Origin: JBOGJI01 sp050747865
Lineage (GTDB): Bacteria > Acidobacteriota > Thermoanaerobaculia > Multivoradales > JAHEKO01
Assembly: GCA_050747865.1 (NCBI GenBank)
Contig: JBOGJI010000150.1
Coordinates: forward strand, 1 to 12,946
Direction of reading: 5' to 3'
Length of the DNA stretch: 12,946 bases
The notes under the pieces were generated by a model that had not been told where the DNA came from, made no database searches, and was given only the letters and a program-made list of their open reading frames with translations. Shown piece after piece: positions 5,385-12,946 of the stretch. The stretch's first letter is position 1; every line of letters starts with the position of its first letter. The position numbers and the translations under genes are program-made.

Positions 5385-7766
5385 ATGGCGCAGATCTACT
5401 GTGTGTCCATTCTCAGGGGCTCGCTGGCGCTGACTCTCACGACGCTGGCGGTCGCGTGCGCCGAGCGGCCGCCGGAGCCGGCGAGCCAGCGACTGGTGGA
5501 CCTGGCCGACGAGGCGACGGTGACCGGCGCGCAGCCGCCGGCGGAGGCGCCGGAGGGCGCCGTCTGGACGTTCGGGGACGCCGAGGACCATGGATGGGAG
5601 GCGGTTTCCGGCGTCGCGGGCCTGCGGGTCGAAGGCGGAGCTCTGGTAGGGCGGAGCACGGACGATCTGCCGATCCTGCACCTCGCCTGGCAACCCGACG
5701 CCGACCCGCAGGAGCCGGTGCACGCGGTGGAGGTCCGCATGGCGTCCTCCGCACCCGGCAGGCTGCGGGCGGAGTTCGTCGGCGAAGAGGGCTTCGTCAC
5801 CGCGCAGGTCACCGGCAGGCTGCGTGGCTTCAGTCGCGGCTTCGATTCTCCGGTCATGGCTGGCGACACCGCGACCCCCTACACGCTGCAGAGCTCGTGG
5901 GCGCAGACGGCGGGCGGGATCCGGCACCTGGTCCTGGTGCCGGCCGACAGCGCCGGCGTCGACTTCCGCATCGAGAGCGTGCGGGTGGTCCTGCGCCGCG
6001 AGCACCTCGCCGGGATCGCCTCCGGGGTCGGCTGGCAGGGGCTGGGGGAGATCTACCGGGAGACCCTGGTGACCCGCAGCCCCGAGACCTGGCGTTTTCC
6101 GCTGCGCCTGGCGGACGCCCCGCTCCTCGATCTCGCCGTGGGGACGGTGGAGGACGGCGCGGCCACGTTCGAGGTCGCCGTGGTTGACGGGGACGATCGC
6201 ACTCCGGTGACCCGTCGCACGGTCAGCCGTCCGCACGCCTGGACGCCGCTCATGGTCGACCTCGAGCGCTGGGCGGGACGCGACATCGAGCTCGAGCTCT
6301 CGCTGCGGGCGGATAAGGGCGGCGTCCTGGGCTTCTGGGGGTCCCCCGCGGTGCGGCAGCGGGTCGCGCGCGCGAAGGAGGATGCGGCCCCTCAGGGGGT
6401 GATCCTGGTGATCGCCGACACCCTGCGGCGCGATCATCTCTCGACCTACGGCGCCGCCCGCGAAACCTCGCCGGTGCTGTCGCGGCTCGCCGCGGAGGGG
6501 ACGCTGTTTCGCGACACGCTCTCCCAGGCGACGTGGACGAAGGTGTCGGTGCCGTCCATCCTCACCTCGCTCCACCCGACTTCGCACGGCGTCTTAGATT
6601 TCAGCCATAGGCTGCCGGCCGCCGCCGAGACGGTCGCGGAGACCTACCGAGAGGCCGGCTACGCCACCCTCTCCCTGACCTCGGTCCCCTTCGTCGGACG
6701 CTTCAACAACCTCCATCAGGGCTTCGAAGAGCTGCACGAGGCGGGCTCCGCCCGCGACACCATTGACAGCAAGTTCGAAGCGAAGACGGCGCGGGAGTAC
6801 GTCGACCGGTTGCTGCCGTGGCTCGAGGCGCACCGCGACGTGCCCTTCTTCATCCTCCTCCACGTCTTCGATCCCCACGATCCGTTCGAGCCTTACGCCC
6901 CCTACGACGCGCTGTGGAGCGATCCGGCCTTCGACGCGACGTACGAAGAGCAGCTCGCCGCCGCCCGGCAGCACATCGTCGACCCCCTGATGCGCCAGTT
7001 CGGGATGCCGAGCCGCGACGAGATGCTGGCGGCGGGGATCGAGCCCGGTCCCTACCTGGCCCACGAGATGGGCTGGTACGACGGCTCGATTCGCGCCCTG
7101 GACGTGGAGATCGGGCGGCTGGCCGAGCGCCTCGAGGAGCTCGGGCTGGCCGAGCGCACCCTGCTCGCGTTCACCAGCGACCACGGGGAGGAGTTCCTGG
7201 AGCACGGGCGCCATTTCCACGGGCAGTCCGTCTACGGCGAGCTCAACCAGGTCCCCCTCCTCCTGCACGGGGCCGGAGTGCCGGCCGGTCGGGAGGTGAC
7301 CGAGACGGTGCGCTCGATCGACGTCGTCCCCACGCTGCTCGACATCTCGGGGCTGGCGGCGCCGGAGCGCGCCCAGGGGCGGAGCCTGGTGCTGCTGATG
7401 ACCGGGGCGACGCCGCCCGGGCGCACACCGCCGGCGATCACCGAGAAGCACGCCACCGCGGATGCGGCGGGACCTCCCCCGCGCGATACCGCGGCGACCG
7501 CGATCGTCGTCGACGGCTGGAAGCTGGTGCATCACACGCAGCGCGCCGCCGGGGATCCCGAGTTCGAGCTCTTCGACCGCCGGAGCGATCCACTCGACGC
7601 GCACGACGTCGCCGCCGAGCACCCGGAGATCGTCGAGCGACTCCACGCCGCCCTGGAGAGCTGGCGCGCGAGCGCCGAGGCCGCGCGGTTGCCGACCGAC
7701 GAGGCGGCGTCCGAGGGTCACTCGGCGCAGGAGCTCGAGCGCCTGCGCGCCCTCGGCTACATCTGA
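5385..7766 (+). CDS. Lipoprotein sulfatase-like hydrolase (alkaline phosphatase superfamily) with N-terminal beta domain
   Basis: 793-aa exported lipoprotein; signal with lipobox A22-V-A-C25. GGAGGGG ends 7 nt before the ATG. Residues of about 50-330 form a beta-rich region with no catalytic motif, resembling a jelly-roll accessory domain. The sulfatase fold runs from about 337 to 680: VILVIADTLRRDHLSTYG (D345, putative metal ligand), ATWTKVSVPSILTSLHPTSHGV, then TSDHGEEF (D599, H600) and GRHFHG (H610, H612). The C-terminal tail ELERLRALGYI is typical of this group. The formylglycine position is S388 in S-V-P-S-I, not C/S-x-P-x-R; the Arg is replaced by Ile. A true formylglycine sulfatase is therefore doubtful; a Ser/Thr-nucleophile phosphodiesterase or phosphatase-type activity is possible. 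Substrate unknown. It is followed 132 nt later by the TlpA-like gene on the same strand. Confidence 0.9.
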   Translation: MAQIYCVSILRGSLALTLTTLAVACAERPPEPASQRLVDLADEATVTGAQPPAEAPEGAVWTFGDAEDHGWEAVSGVAGLRVEGGALVGRSTDDLPILHLAWQPDADPQEPVHAVEVRMASSAPGRLRAEFVGEEGFVTAQVTGRLRGFSRGFDSPVMAGDTATPYTLQSSWAQTAGGIRHLVLVPADSAGVDFRIESVRVVLRREHLAGIASGVGWQGLGEIYRETLVTRSPETWRFPLRLADAPLLDLAVGTVEDGAATFEVAVVDGDDRTPVTRRTVSRPHAWTPLMVDLERWAGRDIELELSLRADKGGVLGFWGSPAVRQRVARAKEDAAPQGVILVIADTLRRDHLSTYGAARETSPVLSRLAAEGTLFRDTLSQATWTKVSVPSILTSLHPTSHGVLDFSHRLPAAAETVAETYREAGYATLSLTSVPFVGRFNNLHQGFEELHEAGSARDTIDSKFEAKTAREYVDRLLPWLEAHRDVPFFILLHVFDPHDPFEPYAPYDALWSDPAFDATYEEQLAAARQHIVDPLMRQFGMPSRDEMLAAGIEPGPYLAHEMGWYDGSIRALDVEIGRLAERLEELGLAERTLLAFTSDHGEEFLEHGRHFHGQSVYGELNQVPLLLHGAGVPAGREVTETVRSIDVVPTLLDISGLAAPERAQGRSLVLLMTGATPPGRTPPAITEKHATADAAGPPPRDTAATAIVVDGWKLVHHTQRAAGDPEFELFDRRSDPLDAHDVAAEHPEIVERLHAALESWRASAEAARLPTDEAASEGHSAQELERLRALGYI

Positions 7767-7898
7767 TCGGCGCGCTGCGGCGATCGCAATCGCCACACGG
7801 AGATCGGGTTTCTCAGCGGCCGCGGTAGGCTTGGCGGCTCCACGCGGCGAACCGGCTCGCAGCGGCGGCCGTACTGGTTGATGATGATGGAGGACGCG
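7767..7898 (+). other. Spacer between sulfatase and TlpA-like genes with a small hairpin
   Basis: GGCGAT (7779-7784) and ATCGCC (7789-7794) form a 6-bp stem with a 4-nt loop 12 nt after the sulfatase stop. There is no T-tract, so it is at best a weak or Rho-assisted terminator. The rest is GC-rich with no promoter I can support, so the two genes may be cotranscribed. Confidence 0.3.
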
Positions 7899-8498
7899 AT
7901 GCTCTGGAGCCACGAGACCCGCTTCCGAGAGAGACGCACAAGCGCCTGTGCGCTGACCGCGGTAGCCTTGCTTCTGATCGCCTGCACCGCGCCGGGTGCA
8001 AAGGAGTCGAGTGACTTCGCGGCGCCGGGTCCGGCCGGTCCCGCTGTCGGGGATCGGGTTGCCTTCCGCCTGCCGGCCCTGGATGGCGGGCAGCTCGGAC
8101 CTGCGGACTTCCCTGGCCGCGTCGTGCTGCTCGACTTCTGGGCCACCTGGTGCGTGCCCTGCCGGGCGCAGAAGGCGGTGCTCGAAGAGGTGGCCGCGGA
8201 TTATCCGGAGGGCTCTCTACATGTGCTGGCGGTCAACGTGGGTGAAGATGAGGGACTTGTGCGCGAGTCCGTCGCCGACGAAGCGTCACCTTTCCCCATC
8301 GTGCTCGACCGCGACACCAGCTTCTTCACTTCTCTCGGCCTCGTCGCCCTGCCCAGCCTGGTGGTGCTCGACGGTGAGGGCCGTCTCGTAGAGCAGGCCA
8401 CAGGGCTGATCGATGCCCGCTCTCTGCGCGAGATGATCCGCAAGGCCGGCCTCGAGCCCGCGGAAGAAGGGTCGGCACCTCCGCCCACCGCGAGCTAG
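7899..8498 (+). CDS. TlpA-family thioredoxin-like lipoprotein
   Basis: 199-aa membrane-anchored thiol-disulfide oxidoreductase facing the periplasm. The ATG at 7899 is preferred over the cluster of starts at 7878-7887 because GGAGG (7889-7893) lies 5 nt before it and would otherwise be inside the coding region. Signal and lipobox: LLLIAC29. The thioredoxin fold follows: VGDRVAFRLPALDGGQLGPADF, then VVLLDFWATWC85VPC88RAQ with the WCxxC active site, and ALPSLVVLD with cis-Pro152. It ends in a short Pro/Ala-rich tail. All catalytic features are intact. The family resembles TlpA/ResA, which keep cysteines reduced for cytochrome c or copper-site assembly; no such partner gene is adjacent. Its stop TAG overlaps the stop of the convergent MoaD-like gene (shared CTAG). 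Confidence 0.92.
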   Translation: MLWSHETRFRERRTSACALTAVALLLIACTAPGAKESSDFAAPGPAGPAVGDRVAFRLPALDGGQLGPADFPGRVVLLDFWATWCVPCRAQKAVLEEVAADYPEGSLHVLAVNVGEDEGLVRESVADEASPFPIVLDRDTSFFTSLGLVALPSLVVLDGEGRLVEQATGLIDARSLREMIRKAGLEPAEEGSAPPPTAS

Positions 8499-8787
8499 CC
8501 GCCGACGATGGCGCCGACGATGAAGAGGGGCTCCTTGCCCGCGGCCACGTCTGATGGCAGGGGAGTGTCTGGCGGCTCGTGGGACCAGTCCTCGGCGCAG
8601 GCGAAGAACCGCAGGAAGGCGCGCCGCTCGTGCGTGACGTGGTCGCGGACGGTGCCGCACAGCATCGGGTAGCGCTGCTCGAGCGCGTCGAGGACCGCGC
8701 CGATGGTGGCCTGACCGTCGACCTCGAGCAGCACGTCGCCCTCCACGCGGGCGAGCGTGCGCAGGTGAACCGGAAGCACCACGCGAA

Positions 8788-8791
<4 letters not shown>
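8495..8791 (-). CDS. MoaD/ThiS-like beta-grasp protein with C-terminal Gly-Gly
   Basis: 98-aa ubiquitin-fold protein. The ATG at 8791 gives MIRVVLPVHLRTLARVEGDV, the first beta strands of a MoaD fold, followed by LLEVDGQATIGAVLDALEQRYPML (strand-helix) and the terminus LFIVGAIVGG, with the exposed G97-G98 that sulfur carriers need for adenylation and thiocarboxylation. Between helix and tail is an extra segment (HVTHERRAFLRFFACAEDWS and a Pro-rich loop) longer than in classic MoaD (about 81 aa). The start overlaps the stop of the Asp-box gene (ATGA), so the two are translationally coupled. No moaE, moeB/thiF, thiG or molybdenum-cofactor gene is in the window, so a role in Moco synthesis is not supported. 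Sulfur donation to, or conjugation with, a partner of the Asp-box protein is speculation. Confidence 0.88.
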
Positions 8792-9975
<1,184 letters not shown>

Positions 9976-10261
9976 GATTCCTCCGATTCCCGAGATTCGT
10001 CGTGGATCTCGATTCTATGACGATCGCGTCGCGCCTCCTGGAGCGGCGCGACGCCTGCCATTGGCTAGTCGAATGAGCTGACTCGAGATCGACAGCCACG
10101 CCGCGTCGGCTGAGAGCCTGTGAATATATCTCCCGTGGGTCGCGTTGCGAGCGCCGTGGGGCCTGCTGCAAGGAGCGGCCACACCGCCACAGATCCCGAC
10201 CAGCACGCAGTACCCCACCAGCCGGTACGTGGGCCGAAACAACGGACGATCGATGGCCACG
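9976..10261. other. Intergenic region upstream of the Asp-box gene; no gene seen
   Basis: 286 bp without a coding frame I can support. It holds an inverted repeat CGAGAT/ATCTCG (9991-9996, 10006-10011) in the Asp-box leader, a strong GC hairpin at 10026-10054, and an AT island at 10123-10128 reading TATATT on the minus strand, which could be a -10 but lacks a good -35. The segment next to the PIN gene shows no recognisable remnant of a transposase or of the missing part of the toxin. Confidence 0.4.
10026..10054. repeat. 10-bp perfect inverted repeat (hairpin) upstream of the Asp-box gene
   Basis: GCGTCGCGCC (10026-10035) and GGCGCGACGC (10045-10054) with a 9-nt spacer. It lies 51-79 nt before the Asp-box ATG and downstream of the toxin-antitoxin pair, so it could be a terminator-like stem for the latter (no T-tract follows on the minus strand) or an operator for the former. 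Confidence 0.5.
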
Positions 10262-10600
10262 TCAGAGCGACTTGGGCAAGACCGTGAAGCCTGCGCCGTC
10301 GGCGGCTTCGCGCAGCCGGTGCTCCGCCAGCAAGCGGATCGCTCGTGCGCGGAGCTCGTCGCTCGGCTGCACCTCGACGGCGGCTTCACGGAGTGCGGAG
10401 AGAGACTCCCGGGCTATTGCGCTCTCCGCCTCGTCGAGGATGCCTTCACGGCGCAACCGGTGAAGAGCGCTCTCGTACGCGACTCGCGTAGCCCACCAGA
10501 GGACTGCTTCGGGGTCGTCCCCAAAGGCCTCCCTGGCCACGGTCGTCCGAGGCTGACGGATGAACAGGGCAACGAGGGCCGAGGTATCCCAGAACCTCAC
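10262..10600 (-). CDS. PIN-domain (VapC-like) toxin, apparently internally deleted
   Basis: 112 aa, GTG start overlapping the antitoxin stop (GTGA). The N-terminal half is an ordinary VapC-like PIN domain: MRFWDTSALVALFI with catalytic D5, and VAYESALHRL with E43, then the usual LRARAIRLLAEH helix. Complete relatives continue with an 'LRAADALQLAAAL' helix and a 'FxxxDxRL' strand supplying the third and fourth acidic residues before ending in 'EGFTVLP'. Here LLAEHRLREAADGAGFTVLPKSL jumps directly from the first of these to the terminus. About 30-35 residues appear missing in frame, and total length is below the usual 130-145 aa. With only two of four Mg-binding acids the ribonuclease should be inactive. 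The reading frame stays open, so this is a decayed or non-catalytic form, not a frameshift. The comparison is from memory of the family. Confidence 0.8.
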   Translation of the reverse strand: MRFWDTSALVALFIRQPRTTVAREAFGDDPEAVLWWATRVAYESALHRLRREGILDEAESAIARESLSALREAAVEVQPSDELRARAIRLLAEHRLREAADGAGFTVLPKSL

Positions 10601-10890
10601 CAGCCCGTCTCACGCTCTTCGAGCAGGGCATGGAGCGAGCGGCCCTCCGGGTCATCCGGGCGGGGCCGATCGAGGATCTCCTCCGGGGTGACCGTGCGCC
10701 TGGGCAGGCGGACCAGACCCAGCCGCGCGAGCTCCTGCAGACGGCGGTGTCCACGAGCGGTGGGATCGAGGGGTACGAGGCGGGCGATCGGCTTGCCGCG
10801 ATCGGTGACGGTCACCTCCTCTCCCTCCTTGACCGAAGCCAGGTAGAGCGAGAGCCGAGCCTTCAGCTCGGCGACGCCGGCGACCTTCAT
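10597..10890 (-). CDS. Phd/YefM-family antitoxin
   Basis: 97-aa antitoxin and likely autorepressor. The N-terminal half MKVAGVAELKARLSLYLASV, then GEEVTVTDRGKPIARLVPL, is the standard Phd/YefM DNA-binding and dimerisation domain (sheet plus helices). The C-terminal part, with a PRRTVTPEEILDRP linker and a final RSLHALLEERETGW helix, is the toxin-neutralising tail. The ATG at 10890 is chosen because the family begins at this Lys-Val-x-x-x-ELK motif, and because a near-consensus promoter ends six bases upstream. An in-frame ATG at 10938 would lie upstream of that promoter. There is no Shine-Dalgarno, consistent with a leaderless message. Its stop overlaps the toxin GTG (GTGA). Unlike its partner, it appears complete. 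Confidence 0.92.
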   Translation of the reverse strand: MKVAGVAELKARLSLYLASVKEGEEVTVTDRGKPIARLVPLDPTARGHRRLQELARLGLVRLPRRTVTPEEILDRPRPDDPEGRSLHALLEERETGW

Positions 10891-10909
10891 ATGACTATTA
10901 TGGTCATAT
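10889..10909. promoter_or_regulatory. Operator palindrome of the toxin-antitoxin operon
   Basis: ATATGAC (10889-10895) and GTCATAT (10903-10909) form a 7-bp inverted repeat around a 7-bp spacer. It covers the -10 element and the first two bases of the antitoxin start codon. Binding of the antitoxin here would block RNA polymerase directly, the usual conditional autorepression of Phd/YefM systems. The repeat is read directly; who binds is inference. Confidence 0.7.
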
Positions 10910-10925
10910 AGCTCGCACCCGTCAA
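10897..10925 (-). promoter_or_regulatory. Near-consensus sigma-70 promoter, leaderless, for the antitoxin-toxin operon
   Basis: On the minus strand TTGACG (10925-10920) is followed by a 17-bp spacer and CATAAT (10902-10897); each hexamer has 5 of 6 consensus bases. Only AGTCAT separates the -10 from the ATG, so the expected transcription start coincides with the A of the start codon at 10890, giving a leaderless mRNA. Confidence 0.8.
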
Positions 10926-10967
10926 GCAGTGCATTCACGGCCGGTCAGGAGAGAGATGCGCCGCGCC

Positions 10968-12857
10968 CTACGACTTGCCTCGGGGGCGGCGGCCGGCGAG
11001 CTGGCGGTCGGCGTAGGCGGCGACCTCGACCAACTGCTCGAGCGGCGATTCGAGGCGCGGATCCTGGCTGCTGCGCAACACCACCTCCTTGGCGAACAGC
11101 ATCGCCAGGTACCGCAGCTTCAGCGCCGGGCGATCGGCGATCTCGCGATATTCGCGATGGCCGGTGTTGACCTGCCAGCGGCCGTCGACGAGACGGGAAC
11201 GCCAGGATGCGGCGGGGACGTCGACCAGCTCGGGCTCGGGGATGCCCTCGTTGGTACCGGACGGCGGCAGCTCTTCAACCACGGCGACCGGCACCTCGGC
11301 GCCAGCGATCAGTTTGCCGACACGAGCCTCGACGGCGAGTGTCCCCTCCGCAGGCTCGGCGCCGGCGGAAAGCTCCACCCGGGAAGGATCGGCGAGGATC
11401 TTGAGTCGCCCGACCGAGCCCGACAGCCGCCACTGGTAGGTGACGGGTCCGTCGACGGCTCGGCCCGAGACATCCGAGGCGCGCGCCCGTGCGCGCGCCC
11501 GCCCTCCACACTCCATGCGGACGACGGCCGGCGTCAGGCGCACCTCGGCCAGCGGTCCGGACGGGAGCAGATCGGGGGGAGGTGCGAGGGGCTCTCCCGG
11601 TACCGGGGATTCCGCACCGCTCTCGGCTACCGCGCCGCGGCCCGCTTCCCCTGCTTCGCCGGCTCGTGCCTCGACGGGCAGAAAGGCAAACTTCGGTCGC
11701 TGCTGGTAGAAACCACGAAACGCTCGCTGCAGGCTCTTGATCAGGGTGCGGTCGAGCTCCTCGGCGCGACGCTGCTCGAACTCTTCCAGACGTGCCGCGA
11801 GCGCCTCCTCGGCACCGCGCAGCGCCACCGCGAAGTCTCCCGCCACGGCGTCCGGCACGATGCCGCGGCGGGTGCCCGGGGCGACCTGGAGAGCCGGAAA
11901 GTCCACCAGGCCGGTCAGCCGCGAATCGGTCCATGGCGGGTGGTCGAGATCGAAGGTGGCGAGCTCGGTGAAGCTCTCGGCCACCAGCGTGCCGCCGGCA
12001 TAGACCGCAAGCGGCGCGGTGTCGGCATCGTCCCCGTTGCCGCCGGCGAAGTAGATCTCCAACCGGATCGGTGGCTGGCCCGACACCTCGACGGGCCCCA
12101 GGCCCTCCAGGCGCTCGCCGAGGAACAGGCGAGGCTTCACATGGATCACCTTCTGGGCCCGGCCGCGCGACATGCGGTCCTCCACCACCAGGTCGACCCG
12201 GCGCCCGAGGAGCTGGCCGCGCAGCTCGGAGGCCAGGTAGGTGGCGGCGCGGCGTCCCACGAGCGCAGGCAATGCCTCGCGGTGCAGCCCGGCCACGACA
12301 ATCTCCGTCCAGCGCTCGTCGAACTGCAGTCGGCCTTTGAGCGGCTCGATGAGGTAGTCCGGGCGGTCGCGATAGAGGATCAGCCGATGGGCGCGCTGGC
12401 CGGGCATCGAAGTGCGCATCTCCAGCGTCTCGCCCAGGCTCCAGAATCCGAGCAGCCCGATGCCGTACTGGCCCTGGGTCATGAGCTCGAGCCGCTGCTG
12501 GGGGGTCAGCGTCCGCTTGCGGCTATGGCCGATGTGGGTCGCCACGTAGCGCAGCGCCTCCGCGCGATCGAGCTCCGGAATCACCCCATCGCCGTCGTCC
12601 CAGATACGCAGGCAGGGCACCCCCTTCTGCCGCACCCGGCGCACCACGATCGACCGCGCGCCGGCGTCGAGGCTGTTCTGGACCAGCTCCGCCAGGGCCT
12701 TGCGCGGGTCGGATTGCGAGAGCGCCAGCCAACGGATCACCTCGAACGGGTCGTGCACCTTGAGCCGACCCTTGGTGACTCCTGCCGCTGCTCCGCCCCG
12801 GCGCGACTTGCGACGGGCTGGCGTCGCGGCTGCTGACCGCTTGCGTTCCTGCGCCAC
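10968..12857 (-). CDS. GHKL (Hsp90/MORC-like) ATPase with C-terminal extension, function unknown
   Basis: 629 aa. After a basic, disordered N-terminus (1-33), the ATPase domain carries the Bergerat-fold motifs: N box A56-E57-L-V-Q-N61-S-L-D-A, G1 box WDDGDG (86-91), and a G2-type lid motif GQYGIGLLGF (129-138). A second beta-rich domain runs to about 340, then a helical stretch (345-385) with FYQQRPKF, an Ala/Glu/Pro-rich linker (395-435), an Ig-like beta region (about 438-528, with VTYQWRLSG), and a C-terminal domain containing DGRWQVNTGHREY and LKLRYLAMLFAKEVVLR (558-595). There is no kinase HisKA, gyrase or MutL signature. GTG 12857 is the start: an in-frame TAG sits 12 nt upstream of it, and AGAGG lies about 10 nt upstream. 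Stand-alone GHKL ATPases occur in chromatin-like, chaperone and anti-phage systems; none of these is shown here. It sits upstream of the toxin-antitoxin pair on the same strand. Confidence 0.87.
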   Translation of the reverse strand: MAQERKRSAAATPARRKSRRGGAAAGVTKGRLKVHDPFEVIRWLALSQSDPRKALAELVQNSLDAGARSIVVRRVRQKGVPCLRIWDDGDGVIPELDRAEALRYVATHIGHSRKRTLTPQQRLELMTQGQYGIGLLGFWSLGETLEMRTSMPGQRAHRLILYRDRPDYLIEPLKGRLQFDERWTEIVVAGLHREALPALVGRRAATYLASELRGQLLGRRVDLVVEDRMSRGRAQKVIHVKPRLFLGERLEGLGPVEVSGQPPIRLEIYFAGGNGDDADTAPLAVYAGGTLVAESFTELATFDLDHPPWTDSRLTGLVDFPALQVAPGTRRGIVPDAVAGDFAVALRGAEEALAARLEEFEQRRAEELDRTLIKSLQRAFRGFYQQRPKFAFLPVEARAGEAGEAGRGAVAESGAESPVPGEPLAPPPDLLPSGPLAEVRLTPAVVRMECGGRARARARASDVSGRAVDGPVTYQWRLSGSVGRLKILADPSRVELSAGAEPAEGTLAVEARVGKLIAGAEVPVAVVEELPPSGTNEGIPEPELVDVPAASWRSRLVDGRWQVNTGHREYREIADRPALKLRYLAMLFAKEVVLRSSQDPRLESPLEQLVEVAAYADRQLAGRRPRGKS

Positions 12858-12946
12858 GCTATTGAGCCTCTACGGACGAGATGCAAACCCTCGATCACGG
12901 GCTTACGAGCGCACGATACCCTACCAGGGCAAGGCCTTAGCTGCCA
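12858..12946. other. Upstream region of the GHKL ATPase gene
   Basis: 89 bp to the right edge. It should contain the ATPase promoter, but I find no hexamer pair I would defend. An in-frame TAG at 12872-12870 fixes the upstream limit of the ATPase coding region. No other gene is seen in it. Confidence 0.35.

Noticed and set aside
7878..7898. Upstream TTG/ATG cluster as the TlpA-like start
   Set aside because: The GGAGG that best serves as SD lies inside it, 5 nt before the ATG at 7899, and the extra MMMMEDA residues do not suit a signal peptide.
5307..7913. Two long minus-strand frames opposite the sulfatase (5307-6587 and 6594-7913)
   Set aside because: They mirror the sulfatase reading frame, start without SD, and translate to His/Arg/Gly-rich low-information protein.
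10145..10846. 233-aa plus-strand frame across the toxin-antitoxin pair
   Set aside because: It overlaps both Phd and PIN genes antisense and has no domain-like sequence.
10891..10938. Longer antitoxin start at 10938
   Set aside because: The extension would be encoded by the promoter and operator; homologous antitoxins begin at the MKVAGVAELK position.
11479..11504. GC-alternating tract (encoding RARARA) inside the ATPase gene, as a possible Z-DNA or slippage element
   Set aside because: Short, in frame, and explicable by Arg/Ala codons in a GC-rich gene; nothing else supports a role.
10929..12836. 635-aa plus-strand frame opposite the GHKL ATPase
   Set aside because: The minus frame has all the ATPase boxes in order; the plus frame shows no motif and is a GC-rich shadow.

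Overview
The window is GC-rich (roughly 70% by eye) bacterial chromosome with tightly packed genes. The spread of long spurious reading frames on both strands is what high GC at third codon positions produces. The envelope lipoproteins and the RND/TolC tripartite pump show a Gram-negative (diderm) cell. The style of the secreted Fn3-like protein, the lipoprotein 'sulfatase' ending in ALGYI, and the Asp-box/MoaD pair suggests an uncultured Acidobacteriota-type or related soil or marine lineage. That placement is an impression, not a demonstration.

Layout. (1) Positions 1-4224, minus strand: a heavy-metal (probably Cu/Ag) efflux operon. It reads a small secreted Cys-rich protein, then a TolC-family outer-membrane channel, a multidomain lipoprotein adaptor (YtkA/FixH-like + DUF3347-like + heavy-metal-binding + HlyD-type) and the start of a CusA/CzcA RND pump that runs off the left edge. 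The last three genes are joined by two ATGA stop/start overlaps. Between the small gene and tolC an inverted repeat would bury the tolC Shine-Dalgarno, with its upstream arm starting right after the small gene's stop codon. This looks like a translational-coupling switch. (2) Positions 4303-5154, minus: a secreted Fn3-like protein. (3) Positions 5385-8498, plus: a lipoprotein alkaline-phosphatase-superfamily 'sulfatase' lacking a canonical formylglycine motif, then a TlpA-like thioredoxin lipoprotein. A perfect 20-bp palindrome lies just upstream of the sulfatase. (4) Positions 8495-9975, minus: a cytoplasmic six-Asp-box (BNR) protein overlapping a GG-terminal MoaD/ThiS-like beta-grasp protein. 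(5) Positions 10262-10890, minus: a Phd/YefM antitoxin with a PIN toxin that appears internally deleted. Its promoter is near consensus and placed to give a leaderless mRNA with an operator palindrome over the -10 and start codon. (6) Positions 10968-12857, minus: a stand-alone GHKL (Hsp90/MORC-like) ATPase with a C-terminal extension of unknown function.

Best candidates for something undescribed are the Asp-box + MoaD-like pair, the SD-sequestering stem controlling the metal pump, and the orphan GHKL ATPase. I see no rRNA, tRNA, CRISPR array, transposase or attachment site.
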